Shown: in pieces, positions 7,045-14,108 of the stretch
Layout: every line of letters starts with the position of its first letter
Numbering within the stretch: the stretch's first letter is position 1
Source: Desulfosporosinus sp. OT
Lineage (GTDB): Bacteria > Bacillota > Desulfitobacteriia > Desulfitobacteriales > Desulfitobacteriaceae
Reading direction: 5' to 3'
Length of the DNA: 40,294 nt
Assembly (NCBI RefSeq): GCF_000224515.1
Contig: NZ_AGAF01000255.1
Span: forward strand, 1 to 40,294
The notes under the pieces: model-generated
The model's input: only the letters and a program-made list of their open reading frames with translations
Database searches by the model: none
What the model was told of the DNA's origin: nothing
Translations under genes and position numbers: made by a program

Positions 7045-8450
7045 AAAATCACTCCTGGTCCACAAATAGTCTGACCGCAAATATGATACTGATGCAGGAC
7101 ATAAGACATTTCTTCTTCCATGGCTAGATTAACAAATTCATCCGTGAAGGGTATATATCTAACGACAACCTCATTTTCGCGGATCACTAGTTGTCTATTG
7201 CCCTGTAGCAAGGTCTTGAACAGCTTCTCCCATCCTCCGACTGTGGTCCCATCGAGGCACCTTACCGAGTACAATGTTAAACCCCCGTCGTTTCTAGCTG
7301 ATACCGAGTCAATGAGAAACGTGCCGCTTAGATTGTGCTTAGTATTCGTGATCGGTAGGATTTGGCCAGCCTTGAGGCCCTTGCTGTAGGTGTTGAAAGT
7401 TACTACTTTTGGAATGATGCCGTACTTCTCCAACTTCCCAAGCGCGAACTCTAGGGCTGCTTCCCTCGTATTCAGGTTGGTTTCCTGTATGATGTTCTCA
7501 TAGACACCCGAGCCTCCTTCAGCTGATTTCCTGTCCGCCACCTGCTCGGAAGATTCCCTAACGACAAACAGAGGATAGAGTCCCTTGTACGTTACTTTGA
7601 GGACTTGGGTATCGAGTAGTATTGGCTCGCTGTTATCTTGTGTTATCGTGTTGGAGTTAAAGCTAAAATAATATTTCTTTTCAGTGTCAAGTCCATTAAC
7701 ACCGATGTCCAAAGGAGAAACCTCTACATCATTTATAAATATCCTTGGTTTTTGAGCGATTGGCAATCTAACAACAAAGGTCTTGGATACTCCGTCAGGC
7801 TTTGGGGTTGGTTGTTCGAGAGGGATTTCCGCCGAAGTGTCTGTCCCTGCGCGGACGTATTGCCTGTTCCTGTAGTCAGAGCGCGATTTTTTAACTGTCA
7901 ATCCTTGATAATTGTGGCTTACATCCGTTAGGCCAAAGGGAGATGCATAGGTAGATCGATCAAAAAACTTAAGTTGCTTGAGGTTATCAATCTCCCAGTT
8001 GTATCCTGTTGCATCGGCGAGATAGTTCATAGCGGTGTTTCCATTGTCATAGTTAAATACCGCCTTTGAGATCGTTGGGCCGTCCTGTACGTCTCCCTCC
8101 GTGATTCCCTCGTCCGCGAAGACTGTTGTTATGAAATCCCTTACGATGTCTCCGGCAAGTTGGTTTTCGTAAGAGTTTGCAATAATTCGTTTGTCGATTA
8201 GTTGGGAGAAGTCAACGCAAGATACGGAGACGTAGTTGGTTTTGTCTCCGTTCTCAGAAACACTGTCCACCGTACCAGCAAAGATCGTGATGGAATCCTC
8301 TTCGACGATTACTTCCATGCCAACGTCAATCTCAAAATCAGGATCAATGGCCACGAATGAGCAGGTTGTCCGGTCGTTTAGTGTGTCGTTATAGCTGAGT
8401 GAGTTTTTCTGAGTTGTGACGATATTTCCCGCAATGGCGTACGTCCTCAT
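7041..8450 (-). CDS. Baseplate hub / tail protein (gpD/XkdQ-Tal-like)
   Basis: This encodes 469 residues. The start overlaps the tape-measure stop region. The N-terminal 100 residues carry the pattern of late-control-D/hub proteins: a beta-barrel segment with RTTCSFVAIDP, GMEVIVEEDSITIFAGTVDS and VSVSCVDFSQLIDKRIIANS. A middle segment has an AMNYLADATGYNWEID motif, seen in hub proteins where it reads the nlxyLA type signature. The C-terminal part includes KAGQILPITN and SGTFLIDSVS. It should form the ring at the tail tip below the tape measure, to which the remaining baseplate proteins attach. No peptidase or lysozyme domain is seen. Confidence 0.75.
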   Translation of the reverse strand: MRTYAIAGNIVTTQKNSLSYNDTLNDRTTCSFVAIDPDFEIDVGMEVIVEEDSITIFAGTVDSVSENGDKTNYVSVSCVDFSQLIDKRIIANSYENQLAGDIVRDFITTVFADEGITEGDVQDGPTISKAVFNYDNGNTAMNYLADATGYNWEIDNLKQLKFFDRSTYASPFGLTDVSHNYQGLTVKKSRSDYRNRQYVRAGTDTSAEIPLEQPTPKPDGVSKTFVVRLPIAQKPRIFINDVEVSPLDIGVNGLDTEKKYYFSFNSNTITQDNSEPILLDTQVLKVTYKGLYPLFVVRESSEQVADRKSAEGGSGVYENIIQETNLNTREAALEFALGKLEKYGIIPKVVTFNTYSKGLKAGQILPITNTKHNLSGTFLIDSVSARNDGGLTLYSVRCLDGTTVGGWEKLFKTLLQGNRQLVIRENEVVVRYIPFTDEFVNLAMEEEMSYVLHQYHICGQTICGPGVIL

Positions 8451-10381
8451 TACCTCACCCCTTTGAGCGCTAGGCGGTCCATGATGCGATCCATGAGGCG
8501 GTCTACTCCGTAGTCGTCCATGATGTTGGCACCCTCAAATGCCCCGCGTTCGAAGATAACTGGCGAAGATGATGCTACGCCCGAACCGGCCATTGCCATT
8601 GATTCTTCATTCGAGAATATTTGACTGCCACGCGGAAGATTTAAAAGCTCAGGTCCTTCTTCTCCGACCCACGTTAGTCCGCCACGCCAGTTGTCTGTTC
8701 CATTGGCGTTACGAGCTGCTTTCATGCCATCAGATGTAGAATTGTAACTTACCTTGACCGTTTTATCTTTGGCATCTGTTTTATTCCATTTAAGCAACCA
8801 TCCAAGAGCTTTTTCAATAACTGTAGATACTGTATTAAAAATATCGATAACTAAATCGATCTTTGGCTTAATGAAATCATAAATTCCTTTTGCCGCTTCA
8901 ATAAACAGAGAAATAACACCCATTGCCACTTTTAAGGCAGCCCCTACTGCTAACATAGCAACTTCAAAGATAACCCGAATTGTCGGCATGGCCCTTTGGA
9001 CTAGATCCCATAGTCCTTGGATAATCGGCATCAGGTCATCCCTGATAACCTGCCAAAGTTGATCAAAACTCGGCTTAACATAGTCATACATAGCCTGAAT
9101 TGCCGCTTTTATTTGTGGCATATTTTCAGAAACCATACCCTTAAAGGAGTTGAATTGAGGCATTATATAAGTCTCAATCACGCTCCCAATTCCATCAAAT
9201 ATTTTGTCAACAATCCCCATCGCGTAACTTATCTCATTCTGAATGATCGGCATATTACCAGATATCCATCCAGCAAATTCATTCATTTTAGGTAATATCT
9301 GTTCTCCGAGAGGAATAAGCAATCCTGTTTGTAAATTTCGCTTAATTCCCTCTATGGCCTCTCCGAAAGTGTTATATTTTACTTCGTTAATTTTACCGAG
9401 CGCATCATTCGTTTTAGTTATTTCTCCTTGGGTGTTAACTAATGCGGTAATACCCTTAATCCCAAGATCTTCGAATTGGGTACCAAAAAGAGCAACCCCT
9501 GCTGCATTCTGAGCAACTGGATCTTTCATACTTATAAGGGCTTGAGTTGTTTTGTCAAAAGCTGTTTTTGCCGTTTCTCCACCAGTGGCAAAGGCCTTGG
9601 TCATTTCTGTAGCATTCAATCCCAACGCCTGAAACCCTGCCGCCGACGTTGTGCTTCCATCTTTTGATCTAATACCAAACTCTTTTATTGCATCGGCGAG
9701 CAAGTCAACGTCACGAACCCCGCTCGCGGCACCGTTTGAAAGCATATTAAACATTTCTTCAGCCGAAAAACCTTGAGCAGCGAACGTTCCAGAATACTCA
9801 TTAAGCGTATCTATAAGATCGCCATTTGCGTCCAATCCCCATTGAGCACCTTGGGCTATTAGATTATAAGCTTCGTCACCGTCCATTCCAAATTGCTTCA
9901 TGAGTTGATTTGCTCCACGTAGACTGTCGGCCACTTCCATTCCGAAAGTGTCTTTTAGCGCGAGAGCGTTCTCGGTCATTCCCTGTAATGCATCTCCAGC
10001 AAGTCCGGTCTGCTGATTTACTAGGGACATAGCTGATCCGATTTCCTCAAAATTTTCACCAAAGTTATTATTATAGATTGCGAGCATGGTATCCTTCATA
10101 TCACCCATCATGTCATCGGCAACGCCAGTTGAGGCCTGCACGCCATTTAATGACTTCGTTAAATCATCCGTAAGGCTAACAGCTAGGCCTCCGACTGATA
10201 TTGCCGCCGCCCCGATTGCAGCGGCTATTCCTGCTCCGACTTTTAGGGCTGATCCGAGCATACTCCCGAATGTTTTTGTTGTGCCCTGAGCTTTTTTATC
10301 TGTAGCATCTATAGATTGATTTGCCTTTTCGTTGTCTATTAGGATAGATCCGAACAATTTAAAAATCTCCGTGTCAAACAC
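8450..10381 (-). CDS. Tail tape measure protein
   Basis: This encodes up to 643 residues. An N-terminal charged region leads to a long Gly/Ala-rich hydrophobic stretch (about residues 40-75). Extended helical segments follow, with PhageMin_Tail-like features (NLIAQGAQWGLDANGDLIDT, MLSNGAASGVRDVDLLADAI). Several amphipathic or membrane-compatible segments occur near residues 460-510. The C terminus has the WVGEEGPELLNLPRGSQIF signature typical of tape-measure proteins. The protein sets tail length and is ejected with the DNA. The start is unresolved: GTG at 10381 is the first codon available after an in-frame TAA, yet it overlaps its own AGGAGG site. An ATT or a farther TTG would be the alternatives. 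Confidence 0.9.
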   Translation of the reverse strand: MFDTEIFKLFGSILIDNEKANQSIDATDKKAQGTTKTFGSMLGSALKVGAGIAAAIGAAAISVGGLAVSLTDDLTKSLNGVQASTGVADDMMGDMKDTMLAIYNNNFGENFEEIGSAMSLVNQQTGLAGDALQGMTENALALKDTFGMEVADSLRGANQLMKQFGMDGDEAYNLIAQGAQWGLDANGDLIDTLNEYSGTFAAQGFSAEEMFNMLSNGAASGVRDVDLLADAIKEFGIRSKDGSTTSAAGFQALGLNATEMTKAFATGGETAKTAFDKTTQALISMKDPVAQNAAGVALFGTQFEDLGIKGITALVNTQGEITKTNDALGKINEVKYNTFGEAIEGIKRNLQTGLLIPLGEQILPKMNEFAGWISGNMPIIQNEISYAMGIVDKIFDGIGSVIETYIMPQFNSFKGMVSENMPQIKAAIQAMYDYVKPSFDQLWQVIRDDLMPIIQGLWDLVQRAMPTIRVIFEVAMLAVGAALKVAMGVISLFIEAAKGIYDFIKPKIDLVIDIFNTVSTVIEKALGWLLKWNKTDAKDKTVKVSYNSTSDGMKAARNANGTDNWRGGLTWVGEEGPELLNLPRGSQIFSNEESMAMAGSGVASSSPVIFERGAFEGANIMDDYGVDRLMDRIMDRLALKGVR

Positions 10382-10398
10382 CTCCTTTTAACGGCATT

Positions 10399-10431
10399 AA
10401 AAAAACACCCTCTCAAAAAGGATGCTTTTTT
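10399..10431 (-). terminator. Leftward terminator between lipoprotein and tape-measure genes
   Basis: An A-run/T-run stem with a GCATCC/GGGTGT core and a 9-nt loop ends in seven T on the minus strand. The two imperfect positions are G-U pairs only on the minus-strand RNA, so the element is oriented leftward. It lies inside the late operon. Confidence 0.65.
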
Positions 10432-10446
10432 AGATCCGCTATTTTT

Positions 10447-10854
10447 TTATTGCTGTTTTTCTACGGTTATCTTCCATTTCGCACTAGACCCAACATCTAA
10501 TGAATACTGTCCATGTTTTTCATGTAGGTACGTTGTGTCTTTTTTGCCTCCATCATCAGTGCTTACCAATATATCTTGAGGAGTTCCTCCTTCATCCTGC
10601 AGTGTTATATTGAAATAGCCCTTATCGCATTCCCAATTAACCCTTGTATTCTCAGTTACCTCGAAATTCTCAGTTGTCTTTGACCCGTTCCCCTCCCACG
10701 TATTAGTTACAACCCATTTCTTCTCAATAGGTGCAGGGGCCTGAGCTACAGGAGGCGTAACCGCAGCCGGTTCCTTCGCAGGAGCATCCGTCTTAGCCCC
10801 ACAACCAACCAGCACAAGCATGAGAATAGCCAATAATCCAAGAAGCCTTTTCAT
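10447..10854 (-). CDS. Lipoprotein moron, possible superinfection-exclusion protein
   Basis: This encodes 135 residues. It starts MKRLLGLLAILMLVLVGCGA, a type II signal peptide with an LVGC lipobox and acylated Cys18. A Pro/Ala-rich linker follows (residues 20-45), then a roughly 85-residue beta-rich domain (WVVTNTWEGNGS ... VNWECDKGYFNITL ... YSLDVGSSAKWKITVE). The mature protein would be tethered outside the cell membrane. The gene has a TATAAT element upstream and a terminator downstream, placing it as an independently expressed insertion in the tail operon. Prophage lipoproteins that block DNA entry, such as Ltp of phage TP-J34, are a known precedent and act through the tape measure, which is the next gene here. 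That function is inference only. Confidence 0.8.
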   Translation of the reverse strand: MKRLLGLLAILMLVLVGCGAKTDAPAKEPAAVTPPVAQAPAPIEKKWVVTNTWEGNGSKTTENFEVTENTRVNWECDKGYFNITLQDEGGTPQDILVSTDDGGKKDTTYLHEKHGQYSLDVGSSAKWKITVEKQQ

Positions 10855-10885
10855 TTCCTCATCTCTTTCTTACATAATTTTCTTT

Positions 10886-10891
10886 ATTATA
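10886..10891 (-). promoter_or_regulatory. Candidate -10 element for the lipoprotein gene
   Basis: TATAAT is preceded directly by TG on the minus strand, about 30 bp upstream of the lipoprotein start. No good -35 hexamer is present, so the assignment is tentative. Confidence 0.4.
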
Positions 10892-10927
10892 CACTATGTA
10901 AGAGGTTTATTGGCTATTCCTTTTGCG

Positions 10928-11164
10928 TTATTTCCTGCAAATGTAATCATACTTTCCATGCGTATCCATCACTCTTCCGCAGGATAAGCAGAGATCAACA
11001 CCCGAATGATCGTCTGTTTCTGTTTTCTTGTGCGTACATATCGAAGGTTCTTTTGCTAGAGTTTCAATCTGTGCCTCAATACTCTTTTTATAAATAATCA
11101 AATTATCGTAAAATTCCTGCATATTAAAATCAATTCCAACTGTAATGCTATCAATTTTAGGCAA
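10928..11164 (-). CDS. Small hypothetical protein with zinc-ribbon-like C terminus
   Basis: This encodes 78 residues from the TTG at 11164, which has AAGGAG 8 bp upstream. The in-frame GTG at 11173 overlaps that site and is rejected. The protein begins MPKIDSITVGIDFNMQEFYD and has a helical middle. The C-terminal half carries C-x-H, then CLSC and a final Cys, suggesting a zinc ribbon or knuckle. It overlaps no other gene and lies directly after the tail-chaperone extension. Its role in tail assembly or otherwise is unknown. Confidence 0.65.
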   Translation of the reverse strand: MPKIDSITVGIDFNMQEFYDNLIIYKKSIEAQIETLAKEPSICTHKKTETDDHSGVDLCLSCGRVMDTHGKYDYICRK

Positions 11165-11165
11165 T

Positions 11166-11450
11166 TTAACCACTCCTTTGGGACTCGTATGCAGTCGCTA
11201 CCGCCATCATTTCCTCAACGATCTCTTCGGACGTCTTTTCTGACAACTTTACAATAGGCTTAATCAAAGCCTTTTTATAATCATCAAAGCTAATAAACTT
11301 CATTTGACCGATCTCCATGTAAGGACACAGCCTGACCCATCTTTCCCAAAGGCTGTCCTCGGATTCTTTCTTAGCTGCTTCGATTAACAATTTTCCGAGA
11401 TCCTTGACCCTCATCCGGCTTAAACGATTAATACCGTAGTGGCTATGCAA
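11166..11450 (-). CDS. Tail assembly chaperone T-domain, made by -1 frameshift
   Basis: Standing alone this frame would be 94 residues from a poorly placed TTG. It continues open upstream to the slippery site at 11498-11492. A -1 shift there would join the preceding 11474-11800 protein to the segment QAGYALGFSKTLNLLHSHYG and then this frame without a stop. The product would be a GT-type fusion chaperone of about 211 residues. In siphophages the G and GT proteins coat the tape measure during tail assembly and are made in a set ratio. The domain here is helical and basic (RMRVKDLGKLLIEAAKKESE). Confidence 0.75.
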   Translation of the reverse strand: MHSHYGINRLSRMRVKDLGKLLIEAAKKESEDSLWERWVRLCPYMEIGQMKFISFDDYKKALIKPIVKLSEKTSEEIVEEMMAVATAYESQRSG

Positions 11451-11473
11451 CAGGTTTAATGTTTTTGAAAATC

Positions 11474-11800
11474 CTAATGCATAGCCTGCCTGAAAAAAGA
11501 TACCGCTTCCTTGTCCGCAAATATCTCTCTAAAGGAGTTCATTGTTGTCATAAAGCTTTGAGCCTTGATTTCTTCAACTGTCTTACTCTCGAAAATAGCG
11601 ACAATTTCAAAGACTTCGTCCTTAATCTTTGCTGAATTTTTCAGAACAAACTTAAAAAGGTTGATTCCAAGTGATGTTTGGTCAAGCTTTTTACCCTTGT
11701 TTTCTTCAGTAACCTTTTTTCGGTAAGCGTCAATATCTAATTTATCGTATAAGTCAACGACCGCAGGAAGCATGTCGAAAGCTTTTTCTGTCGTGATCAT
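11474..11800 (-). CDS. Tail assembly chaperone, gpG-like
   Basis: This encodes 108 residues from the ATG at 11800, which follows TAGGAG by 8 bp. The GTG at 11809 overlaps that site. The protein is mostly helical (MITTEKAFDMLPAVVDLYDK; FVLKNSAKIKDEVFEIVAIF) and lies just after the tail-tube gene, the fixed position of the G chaperone. Its last codons contain a run of six T followed by C. Reading in frame gives the short product ending FFRQAMH. A -1 slip continues into the T frame. A lipoprotein and a small zinc-ribbon gene separate it from the tape measure. Confidence 0.75.
   Translation of the reverse strand: MITTEKAFDMLPAVVDLYDKLDIDAYRKKVTEENKGKKLDQTSLGINLFKFVLKNSAKIKDEVFEIVAIFESKTVEEIKAQSFMTTMNSFREIFADKEAVSFFRQAMH
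11492..11498 (-). promoter_or_regulatory. -1 programmed ribosomal frameshift slippery site
   Basis: On the minus strand the heptamer T TTT TTC is in the correct phase (last base of TCT, then TTT, TTC) for an X XXY YYZ slip. The zero frame ends at 11474 after six more codons. The -1 frame remains open for another 108 codons. Confidence 0.8.
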
Positions 11801-11845
11801 TCTATTCACTCCTAAAAATTAGGGCGAGGTTTCCCCCGCCTTTTA

Positions 11846-12394
11846 TTATGCTGCTAGACTAGCCACCGTCTCTACCAAGAATAGATCTGCCAGGCTGTCA
11901 GTTGGATCCCAGTGCGGGTAAATCTCAAGTGAAACTTCCCCTTCGCCCTTAGGCTTAGCAGCTAGGACAAATTCTTTCTCCGACATCGCATTGTAGAGAG
12001 TGATCTTCCGGTAATCACCCTTGACGGTTTTGCAAAACATTGTGACATTTTTGAGATATGCCTCACCCGGGATAACCCCGATATTCTCACTCTTACAAGT
12101 AATCGTCCCCAATACGTCATCGTAAGTTGCCCAAGGCATAGCCATCGCTAAGCTCGACATAGATGTATCAAGAGTAACAACCGAGAGCGTGGCATTAATA
12201 CTCTCGATCACCTGCATGCCTTTTGTTTTCCCCTTCTGACCGTCGAATTCAATATCCCGAATAGTTGCAGTTGCCTTAAATTCTCCGCCGCCTCTAGTGG
12301 GTCCAAGCATTGCCGCGTCTGCTTCACCGTAGTTTGCGAAGATAATCCCATAATCGATTTGCACGTTTTCGAGTTGTGCTTGCGTAAGTGGCAA
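11846..12394 (-). CDS. Major tail tube protein
   Basis: This encodes 182 residues from the TTG at 12394. The GTG at 12403 used in a longest-frame call overlaps the AAAGGG site. The sequence is beta-rich (GGGEFKATATIRDIEFDGQK, then INATLSVVTLD and GEGEVSLEIYPHWD), consistent with the tail-tube fold. It includes an EFKATATIRDIEFDGQKGKTKGMQ segment resembling Bacillota phage tail-tube proteins. It follows the tail-terminator gene and precedes the chaperones, the canonical position. Many copies stack to form the tube around the tape measure. Confidence 0.8.
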   Translation of the reverse strand: MPLTQAQLENVQIDYGIIFANYGEADAAMLGPTRGGGEFKATATIRDIEFDGQKGKTKGMQVIESINATLSVVTLDTSMSSLAMAMPWATYDDVLGTITCKSENIGVIPGEAYLKNVTMFCKTVKGDYRKITLYNAMSEKEFVLAAKPKGEGEVSLEIYPHWDPTDSLADLFLVETVASLAA

Positions 12395-12399
12395 TTTTA

Positions 12400-12768
12400 T
12401 CACCCTTTCCTGAATAATTTTGCTTGGTAAGTGTATTTTCTTCTTCTTATTTGTGGATCGTCGTCTCGTAGTGACAGCTTGGTATCCAGATAAAAAGTGA
12501 CCGCTATATTTCCAGTGGCCAGAGTTCTTTTGCTTAGGCCGTAATTCACTTCGGCCATAAGGGTTTCTAACGCTGTTGTGTCTTTATCTATGTCCCACCC
12601 ATCGATATCAACGACAACCGTTTCCATTGATTCCCCATCATCGATGACGTTTGGCAGGTCATATACAAGATAAGGAAAAGTGGCAGTTTCGGGGACGGAC
12701 TCGGAATGGTAGACGTTCGGATAAATTGATTTCAGATATACGTTTAGAACTGTTCTTAGCTCAATCAT
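12400..12768 (-). CDS. Tail terminator / tail completion protein
   Basis: This encodes 122 residues. Its ATG overlaps the upstream stop (ATGA). The protein begins MIELRTVLNVYLKSIYPNVY and has the PETATFPYLVYDLPN segment common in minor-tail/terminator proteins, followed by a VVDIDGWDIDKDTTALETLM helix. Size, fold-like pattern and place between an HK97 gp10-like protein and the tail tube support the call. It would cap the tail tube and join it to the head connector. Confidence 0.7.
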   Translation of the reverse strand: MIELRTVLNVYLKSIYPNVYHSESVPETATFPYLVYDLPNVIDDGESMETVVVDIDGWDIDKDTTALETLMAEVNYGLSKRTLATGNIAVTFYLDTKLSLRDDDPQIRRRKYTYQAKLFRKG

Positions 12769-13223
12769 TCCTCATCGTCACCATCCCCATAAAAAGCATT
12801 TCCATCAAGATCAATTAGGCCCAATGCTACGTTCTCCGACTCAATCGCGCTTAGGTATTTTCCTTGAACGCGCCTGATATCGTCGATGTTATCCATGACT
12901 GTTCCCCTTAGGATATTCCTAGCCGGTTGACCTTTGGTTCCTAGCTCTTGCAGTACGCCATACCAGGTGTCGTGTTTAAAGCCGATTTGCAAGTCTGTCT
13001 CTCGCTTCCTTACCCAGTATTGAGTCGAGGAGTAAGGGCGTTTGGATCTCTTCATTCCAGGAAGTTTCCTGAGCTTTGCAACCATCTTCTTCCGGATCAG
13101 CTTGGCCGTGTCTCTCAGGGCAGCTCTTTGAAGTTCAACTAGGAGATACTTAGTACGGTCTACATTAGATGTGAACTGTACTCCATCGCGAGTTATTTTT
13201 GTTACTGAGCGCGGTAGAGGCAT
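12765..13223 (-). CDS. HK97 gp10-like neck/tail-component protein
   Basis: This encodes 152 residues from the ATG at 13223, which overlaps the previous stop (TAATG) and follows GGGGTGATG. The longer frame from 13253 is rejected. Residues about 20-55 are a basic helix with ALRDTAKLIRKKMVAKLRKL. The segment RSKRPYSSTQYWVRKRETDL precedes KHDTWYGVLQELGTKGQPAR, which matches the Y-G-x-x-x-E-x-G-T signature of gp10-family proteins. The family contributes to head-tail joining. An acidic tail (YGDGDDEE) ends the protein. Confidence 0.8.
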   Translation of the reverse strand: MPLPRSVTKITRDGVQFTSNVDRTKYLLVELQRAALRDTAKLIRKKMVAKLRKLPGMKRSKRPYSSTQYWVRKRETDLQIGFKHDTWYGVLQELGTKGQPARNILRGTVMDNIDDIRRVQGKYLSAIESENVALGLIDLDGNAFYGDGDDEE

Positions 13224-13555
13224 TACATCACCCCATTTACAAGGCCGCTGCAAATCAATTCAAGGTTCTCGAAGTCCTCTATCCCCTTGGATTTCTTTGG
13301 ACTGTAAGATCGGTCAACCTTATACTTTTTTCCTTCAAACTCAACTTCCTTCTGGCCATCATACTCGAACTTATTGACTACAAAAACAATCTCTGGCTTG
13401 AGTCCGCTTGCCGCAGCAGAGTAATGTTCTGATCGTGTGACTGATTGGACATCACATAATACGACTGTCGTTGCTTCGACCGGGACGCTATCACCAATAT
13501 CATTCGTGATGTATGTTGTCGCTCCGATCAAGGTTAACTCGTAATCATACGTCAT
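13223..13555 (-). CDS. Head closure / head-tail adaptor protein
   Basis: This encodes 110 residues from the ATG at 13555 (MTYDYELTLIGATTYITNDI). Earlier in-frame residues are noncoding shadow of the upstream gene, with which the start overlaps by 11 bp. The protein is beta-rich. Segments such as VLCDVQSVTRSEHYSAAASG and VFVVNKFEYDGQKEVEFEGK are typical of SPP1 gp16-like adaptors. The gene order connector-adaptor-gp10-terminator supports the assignment. It would close the portal-connector channel. Confidence 0.7.
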   Translation of the reverse strand: MTYDYELTLIGATTYITNDIGDSVPVEATTVVLCDVQSVTRSEHYSAAASGLKPEIVFVVNKFEYDGQKEVEFEGKKYKVDRSYSPKKSKGIEDFENLELICSGLVNGVM

Positions 13556-13829
13556 CAGCAACACCGCCCGCATGAAGCACCAAATTGTGAAGTCTGTATT
13601 GCAAGTGCCTTGGCATTCCAGTATCACTATCTCGGCTTTGATATCTCCATGTCGCGTAATCAACGACAAAAATTAATTGATAAGGATTGGCACCGTCAAG
13701 CACCAATCCTTTTTCATCTTCAAGTTCTGTGATTACCCCATTGATTATGGCGAGTAGATAGGTATCGCGAACCGTTGACCTAATGCCCAGTCGCTCCTTA
13801 ACCAAGGCCATTACTATTGCGGCATCCAT
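13545..13829 (-). CDS. Head-tail connector protein (gp6/gp15-like)
   Basis: This encodes 94 residues starting MDAAIVMALVKERLGIRSTV, after a GGGGGATCTGAGAG ribosome site. It is mainly helical (TYLLAIINGVITELEDEKGL; IFVVDYATWRYQSRDSDTGM). That is the pattern of the phage gp6-like connector family, in which helices stack below the portal ring. It is the first small gene after the capsid region, followed by the adaptor with a short overlap. Confidence 0.75.
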   Translation of the reverse strand: MDAAIVMALVKERLGIRSTVRDTYLLAIINGVITELEDEKGLVLDGANPYQLIFVVDYATWRYQSRDSDTGMPRHLQYRLHNLVLHAGGVADDV

Positions 13830-13842
13830 CTCTCAGATCCCC

Positions 13843-14097
13843 CTAACTACCAGATTTGTCAATCTCGGATTGAGCCGCAATAGCCGTATCCTTTCCTTTG
13901 ACTTTTTCGCCGTTGGATAATTCATAACTTCCCCCACCAACATGCTTAGGCCACTCAGGGCTACCGTCAACTTCGAGAATGGTCCCCAATCCTGCTCCAT
14001 TCAGTTGATCAATCTTCTCGACTGATAGCTCAACTATTTCGCCAGGCTTGAATTCCTGATCAAAACCGACAAAATACCTTTTAACTGTAGCTTTCAA
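13843..14097 (-). CDS. Small head-region protein, hypothetical
   Basis: This encodes 84 residues from a TTG at 14097 with AGGAGG 7 bp upstream. It reads KRYFVGFDQEFKPGEIVELS and then EKIDQLNGAGLGTILE, resembling small beta-barrel proteins found right after capsid genes in HK97-type phages. The C-terminal 30 residues are Gly/Ser/Lys-rich and probably flexible. It could be a head accessory or packaging protein, but nothing in the sequence is diagnostic. Confidence 0.6.
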   Translation of the reverse strand: MKATVKRYFVGFDQEFKPGEIVELSVEKIDQLNGAGLGTILEVDGSPEWPKHVGGGSYELSNGEKVKGKDTAIAAQSEIDKSGS

Positions 14098-14108
14098 TTA
14101 CTTTCCTC

